The notes beneath the pieces were generated by a model. The model worked only from the letters and a program-made list of their open reading frames with translations, did not search any database and had not been told where the DNA came from. From Gonium pectorale (lineage: Eukaryota; Chlorophyta; Chlorophyceae; Chlamydomonadales; Volvocaceae), in the NCBI GenBank assembly GCA_001584585.1, contig LSYV01000051.1:399864-421579 (forward strand): a stretch of 21,716 nucleotides of DNA. The letters run 5' to 3'. Shown one piece after another: positions 17,401 to 21,716 of this stretch. Every line of letters begins with the position of its first letter. Within the stretch, counting starts at the first letter, position 1. A program made the position numbers and the translations under genes.

Positions 17401-20400
17401 GGGACACGTTGCGGTACGGGCCGAGGCCGGACGCGCTTGTCCCCAAGGTCAAGACGGCGGGCGGCGCAGCGGCGGGCGGCGCGGGCGGGGAAGGTGAGCC
17501 GGGGCGGGAGCTTGGAGGGCTTGGGCCGGGGCGGGGGCCAGGGAAGGAGCGTGTTCAGTGCCCAGTGCGGCAGCTGGCGCTTGCGGCGCGTTGCGAGGCT
17601 GGTTCCGACGATGAGCGTTTGCGCCTTGCCGGGGGCTCCATGTCGCCAGTCATGACAGTGCAATAGCCCTGCAATCGAGCTGCGTCACGTGTCCTTTCCT
17701 CGCATGAACCGTCCCAACGCCTGGTAGCCCGGCTGTAGGCCTCTTTTATGGGTTGGATGCAGCCGCCCATGCACTCAACTGCGACGAATATCGCTTCTCG
17801 TCCACCGCAGGAGAGCCGGCGGGCGTGTACCGCCCTCCCAAGATCACCCCAGTGTCGATGGAGCTGGACGCACAACGAGCCAAGGGGGGCCAGGCGGCGA
17901 CGGAGGTGCTGTCGGCGCAGGAGCGGAGAAGGCTCAAAGAGCTCAAATCAAAGTGGGTTGAGGGTTGGAGACGCACGGGGCGGCGAAGGGGCCCCAGTGG
18001 GTCGGGTTTCGGGGATCGCTGGGGCCATGCTATCGCCCCAGCAGTGAGGTGTAGGGCTGCATGGACTGCATCGGCGGCCAGAGTCACTAACGCGTCTCTG
18101 CCAGTGGCGCGTCGGTGCTTGAGCTCGCCGACAGGAACGCCCCGCCCGCGGCTCGGCCGTCGGGCCGCCCGGCCGCTCTTCAGTCAGGCCGGCTCCTCTG
18201 CTGGTCTTGCTGGGCGGTCGGCGCGTACAGACCTTTTCCAATCGCCGCAACCTAAAAGGTGCATTGCAAGTGCACATGCTGACATGCATGCTATTTGACA
18301 CGGCGGCCAGAGTCACTAGTGCGTCCCCGCCAGTGGCGCACCGGTGCTTGGGCTCGCCGACAGCGACCGGCCCGCTTGCAAGCAGCTCCCTGCCCGCGCC
18401 AGTGGCGGGCGCTTCGCCAGGTGGTCCGCACACCTCCTCCTTTCAACACCCGTAACTCCCCTGCCGCCTCCTCACGTTTCTCCGAGCGTCATTTCTTTCA
18501 AAGGCCCACAGACGCATACCTGCAATCAGACCCCCGGCCTCGCTAGATACCGCCCTTGGAAACCGGAATCGCAGTGCACCTGACCGCGGCGCTGCCCACC
18601 CGAACCGCTTCGTTGTATTGGAAGATCTCAGTAAATCAAACACGCTCTTACCTTGCTGCGCGGCCCGCAGAGCCAGCCGCAGCGATACGCTGCGCGCGCT
18701 GGCGGCGGAACTCGCGGGAGCCCCCGAGGAGGAGCGCGCCGCGGTGGCGGGGCTGGACAGCGCGGCGGCGCTGCGCACGCGCGCAAAGCTGGAGGCGCGC
18801 GCCGCGGTGGAGGAGGACATGTTTGTGCGCGTGCCGCTGTCCAAGGACGAGGCCAAGAAGCTACGGCAGCAGCGCCGCGCGGGCATGAGCGGGGCGGGTG
18901 AGCCGCCGGGCGCGGCGGGCCAGGGCGGGACGGGAGGCACGTGGCGGTTTTTTGTGCAAGGAGACAGGCCGAGGGCCTCTCAGCGCCTGTTGTTTCGAGG
19001 TTGGGCTGGCTTTGAGACTGGCGTTGCGCGAGGCTGGCCTCTGGCTGCGGCCGCAAGTGTGTTTAAACGATTACTGCTGACACGAAAGCCCCTTCAATAC
19101 TCCATTGGATAGGTTTGATGGACGACTTTGGCGACGAGGTGGCGGACCTGGTGGACATGACCCGCGGGTCGGCCGGCGCCGCCGGGGAGCCCGGCACCGC
19201 GCGCGGCTCGGCGCTCAACGACCTCTTTGCGCGCCACAAGGTGTCGCAGAAGTTTGGCACCGACCACCCCTCGCTCACCAAGCGGCCCCACGGCGGCGAC
19301 GAGGACCTGCCGCTCCGAGAGCCGCTTCACGAGCGGCGTGCCAAGTTCGACGCCGCGGTGGCGCGGCGGGGGGCGCGCGCCGGCGGCAGCGACGACGATG
19401 GCGGTGATGCGGAGTACGACCTTGGCGGCGGCGCCAAGGGTGGGAAGAAGCGGCGGGTGGCGGGCGAGGAGGACGACTTCTACGCACAGGCCAAGGTGGG
19501 GAAAGCGCAGTCGCCGGCACGGGGTTGGGGTCCGGATGGGCGCGTTCTGAGTGGGTGCCGCTGTACAGTGTTGCTGATGAGGTAGGAGCCTGGAGCCTGG
19601 TTGGCGCAAGCTCGCTTGGCTTTTCGGCTGTGTCGGTGAATGGAGGGCGCGCCGCAGCGTGTCTCCGGTCAGCTAGACGGAAGGAAGGCAAGGCAGGACA
19701 AGGCGCTTGCGCCGTGGCTGTGGATCTGTGTTGGATTGATGGCACAGATTGCGTCGTGCTCAATGCGCATCCGCGCTGAGTGCTGACACCCATCACGACC
19801 GGTCCGTCTATCTCGCAGGCGGACGCCGCCTCGCGCAAGAAGGCGCGCTCCGAGGCTCATCGCGCGCCCGCGCTGGCGCCGCCCGCGCCCGACCCGATGG
19901 CGGAGGGTGCCCGCGGCATCACGGACGAGATCCAGCGCAACCGCGGCCTGACGCCGCACCGCCGGCGCGACCAGAAGAACCCGCGCAAGAAGAACAGGTG
20001 CGGAGCCGGCAGAAGAGCGAGGGGAGGGGAGGTGGCAGCAGGAGATGCCGTGCCTTGGCACGCTTGCGCGAATCTCAGGAGCAAAATCCCCATGTGCCGC
20101 AGCACTTTAGGCCTTCAGCACTTTAGGCCTTTAGGCGGATGTAACATAACATAACATAGCACTGCATGTTCGTGTGTTTGAACGATTAGCGCGGGACAGT
20201 CCGTACTAAAGTTGGATATTGGGACCTGGGGCTTGCTTTGAGAGGTGCTCGAGATGCGCAGGAGGCCACTGCGGTCTACAACACGCCCTTCTCATAAACC
20301 TCGTGCGCCCATGCCGTAGGATGAAGTTCGAAAAGGCCATGGTTCGCGTCAAGGGCGCCGTTCAGCCCGTACGGAAACCCGAGGCTGTGGCGTACGGCGG

Positions 20401-20449
20401 CGAGGCGACCGGTATCAAGACCAAGGTCTCCAAGAGCCGCAAGCTGTGA
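14433..20449 (+). CDS. SAS10: SAS10/UTP3 small-subunit processome protein, complete, 10 exons
   Basis: Sas10/Utp3 is a nucleolar component of the U3-containing SSU processome needed for 18S rRNA maturation. Exons: 14433-14736, 14942-15099, 15383-15778, 16054-16235, 17195-17493, 17811-17952, 18671-18897, 19113-19495, 19819-19997, 20320-20449 (TGA); all are GT-AG with agreeing phases, giving 799 residues. A basic start (M-P-K-P-Q-R-R) leads into long Asp/Glu tracts (about residues 30-90, 115-125 and 180-200). The Sas10/Utp3/C1D helical domain covers roughly residues 245-375, including E-A-K-H-L-L-L-I-T-Y and I-D-K-Q-L-A-Y-Q-I-D-K-L. The Sas10 C-terminal domain is about 728-799, with I-T-D-E-I-Q-R-N-R-G-L-T-P-H-R at 731-745 and the ending Y-G-G-E-A-T-G-I plus S-K-S-R-K-L. 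The middle (about 380-720) is Ala/Gly-rich. Introns 4 (959 nt) and 6 (718 nt) are long and carry snoRNA-like elements. ATG 14433 is the first in-frame Met. Confidence 0.95.
16238..16263 (+). other. G-quadruplex motif at the start of SAS10 intron 4
   Basis: Five runs of three or more G (16238-40, 16242-44, 16249-51, 16255-57, 16259-63) with loops of 1-4 nt begin two bases after the donor dinucleotide. Similar motifs lie in intron 3 (15806-15829) and intron 5 (17517-17537). They would form in the pre-mRNA strand. Confidence 0.7.
16377..16537 (+). ncRNA. Candidate H/ACA-like snoRNA, type A copy 1 (SAS10 intron 4)
   Basis: First of five related elements. The 5' hairpin has basal GGCG paired to CGCC and an upper stem ACGCGTC (16395-16401) with GGCGCGC (16411-16417) over a 9-nt loop; the outermost pair is lost here. 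The hinge ACAGGA (16436-16441) fits the H-box consensus ANANNA. The 3' part starts with CGCCCCGCCCGC, which pairs (two mismatches) with bases just before ACA at 16532-16534. Homology to the other copies stops just past ACAG. The snoRNA identity is inferred; the repeat itself is certain. Confidence 0.5.
16588..16747 (+). ncRNA. Candidate H/ACA-like snoRNA, type A copy 2 (SAS10 intron 4)
   Basis: Begins with CGGCGGCCAGAGTCACTA, as in most copies. The upper stem ACGCGTC (16606-16612) pairs fully, with one G-U, to GGCGCGT (16622-16628). The hinge is ACAGGG (16647-16652), one base off the H-box consensus. The inner hairpin CCGGC/GCCGG of the 3' part is kept. ACA is at 16742-16744. A tandem relative of copy 1 with an unrelated spacer of about 50 nt. 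Confidence 0.5.
16805..16939 (+). ncRNA. Candidate H/ACA-like snoRNA, type B copy 1 (SAS10 intron 4)
   Basis: Shares the first ~60 nt with type A, but the upper stem is GTGCGTC (16823-16829) with GGCGCAC (16839-16845). Two pairs are changed on both sides compared with type A, so pairing is kept. The hinge is ACAGCG (16864-16869). The 3' half differs from type A: outer GACC/GGTC, inner CGCCCGC/GCGGGCG hairpin, then ACA at 16934-16936. Its 135-nt length is typical of two-hairpin H/ACA RNAs. Confidence 0.5.
18072..18232 (+). ncRNA. Candidate H/ACA-like snoRNA, type A copy 3 (SAS10 intron 6)
   Basis: Upper stem ACGCGTC (18090-18096) with GGCGCGT (18106-18112), hinge ACAGGA (18131-18136) matching ANANNA, and ACA at 18227-18229. 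In the 3' part the inner hairpin changes to CCGGC/GCTGG, keeping pairing through a G-U wobble. It lies in the 718-nt intron 6, upstream of a type B copy, as in intron 4. Confidence 0.5.
18301..18435 (+). ncRNA. Candidate H/ACA-like snoRNA, type B copy 2 (SAS10 intron 6)
   Basis: Nearly identical to the type B copy of intron 4. Upper stem GTGCGTC (18319-18325) with GGCGCAC (18335-18341), the same 3' hairpin, and ACA at 18430-18432. It ends about 235 nt before the acceptor of intron 6. Similarity to the other B copy stops just after the ACA. Confidence 0.5.
20100..20131. repeat. 16-bp tandem duplication in SAS10 intron 9
   Basis: CAGCACTTTAGGCCTT is repeated exactly at 20100-20115 and 20116-20131, followed by a partial third unit. 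A short run of the pentamer ATAAC/ACATA follows at about 20142-20157. It lies in intron 9 (19998-20319) and looks like replication slippage. Confidence 0.85.
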
Positions 20450-21716
20450 TGAGGCCCCGGCGGCGTTGCTGCTGCTGCTGCTGCTGTCGCTGGCTGCGGT
20501 GGTGCTGACGGATCTCGGGTGGTGCTGCGACGCTGTCGCTGTTGCTGCTGCGTCCGTAGTTGCAGGGGAGGCGGCCTGTGGACCGGTTCGGGCTTGTTGT
20601 CCCGGGTCTGTGCATGCAGGCCGACATGACGCGCCAGTCATGTCATGACGCGCGAGTTTGCGGCTCTGCGCTGCTCTGATACTATGTGGCATTGAGGAAC
20701 CGCTCCGTTCGCCTGACTTGGAGACTGCGTGGACTCTCCGCTGGCATGCGAGCCTGGACGATGTAACGAACGTCTTCTTGGCCTGGATGACTCCACACGC
20801 CGGTGTGTGCTCGTCGGGTCAGGCATGGGCGCAGGGCCCTGGCGGTGCCGCGAGAAACAGAAGAGAAACCACATGCTAGCGTCGTGTGTGGCAAAGGGCG
20901 GTGGCTCGTTAGACACGGCCATGGAAGGGCCTCTGTGGCTGCGCTGTGTCCGCCCTTCGGAGCCGCTAAGCGCTTCCCCGCATCTCCTGTTTCCAGGGAC
21001 GGTGTAAACGCGGGCTTCAATACTGAAACGTTGGATTGTTAGCTATGAAGGTTAGTAGTTTCAGGAAATGCCGACGTCTGTAACTGGCCCTGCCAGACTA
21101 GGACTGTGTACCGGTATTTGCCCCCGCCTCTACCCCGCAACCACCCCGTAACTGTGCTATTACCGGTGCCTTGGCACTACCCAGGACCGCGGCGGCTGCG
21201 GGAGGCGGCGGATAAACGCCAAAAGGCCACAGCGGCAGCTGTGTTATGTATGCGTAACAGAGGCAGCTGCGTTCTATACAGATCTATGCGTGACAGTGGG
21301 TGACAGTGTGAGACAAGCAGGCATGCAGAAAACAGCCTAGCCGGCAGCGCATGTACCCAACAAAGTAATCCCCGCTCAATGAACTGAACGCTGGGAGCTG
21401 GGCTGGGGTGCGACAGCTGCGCTGAGCGGAGCTGCCTTCCAGACGGCGGAGAAGGCAGCTGCTGCTGTGTGTGTGGGGGGGCGGGACGGAGACAGAGAGG
21501 GCCAGGGCCGAGAGATGGTTGGCTGGCTGCTTGTGTTTTGGGGGCTAAAGCTCGGATGTCGCCGACGGACGTATTACCTACGGTATCGGCAGCTTCGTAA
21601 ATAACCTCTCTTGTAACCTCTCTATGTCGAGCCGTCAGTCCTTGTAGACCAGGTGGAGTGGGGAGAGACATGTCATCGATACTCGTCCGCGAGGCCCCAC
21701 TTTCTGTAAAAAAAGA
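20450..21716 (+). other. SAS10 3' UTR and downstream flank
   Basis: No further gene is supported. A GCT/CTG microsatellite of nearly seven units sits at 20467-20486, just after the stop codon. Candidate TGTAA poly(A) signals on this strand lie at 20762, 21003, 21079, 21612 and 21705; the sequence does not tell which is used. The minus-strand open frame at 21177-21671 has Pro/Ser/His-rich content without a domain. Confidence 0.5.

Noticed and set aside
16377..18435. Intronic repeats of SAS10 read as SINEs or tandem satellites
   Set aside because: No internal polymerase III box A/B pair, poly(A) tail or target-site duplication was seen. Units have related but separate spacers, and the changes keep base pairing. 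A transposon origin is not fully excluded.
21177..21671. 164-codon minus-strand open frame near the right edge
   Set aside because: Low-complexity Pro/Ser/His content, no domain and no clear splice context; more likely 3' flank of SAS10.

Overview
The window looks like nuclear DNA of a chlorophycean green alga of the Chlamydomonas/Volvox type. The reasons are strongly GC-rich coding DNA, genes split into many short exons by mostly GT-AG introns of about 80-1200 nt, plastid-type N-terminal targeting sequences, and TGTAA candidate poly(A) signals. The species cannot be fixed from the sequence alone. All exon models below were built by hand from splice sites, reading-frame phase and family conservation.

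Layout, left to right. (1) 1-1278, minus strand: the 5' part of an Ala/Gly-rich gene of unknown function with a targeting-type N-terminus; it runs off the left edge. (2) 1749-2981, plus strand: a four-exon gene for a 184-residue plastid thioredoxin-like protein of the ACHT type with a C-Y-A-C active site, transcribed divergently from gene 1. (3) 2982-5828: about 2.8 kb with no supportable gene, holding the 3' ends of two convergent genes. (4) 5829-12533, minus strand: a complete 14-exon CDC48/p97 AAA+ ATPase gene (822 residues), including one GC-AG intron and a 1.2-kb intron with a long fold-back hairpin. (5) 12534-14432: a 1.9-kb spacer between head-to-head genes, with an inverted-repeat element. 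(6) 14433-20449, plus strand: a complete 10-exon SAS10/UTP3 gene (799 residues), a nucleolar small-subunit-processome protein. (7) 20450-21716: its 3' UTR and flanking DNA, with no further gene recognised.

The most interesting signal is inside the SAS10 gene. Introns 4 and 6 carry five copies of a structured element, in order A-A-B and A-B. The copies share sharp ends, a 5' hairpin whose stem is kept by compensatory base changes between types A and B, an H-box-like hinge, and an ACA at the 3' end. I read them as candidate intron-encoded H/ACA snoRNAs, hosted in a gene whose protein works on pre-rRNA, the process such RNAs usually guide. This is an inference that needs RNA data.

The genes do not form a single pathway. 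CDC48 acts in ubiquitin-dependent protein extraction, SAS10 in 18S rRNA maturation, and the thioredoxin-like protein in plastid redox signalling.
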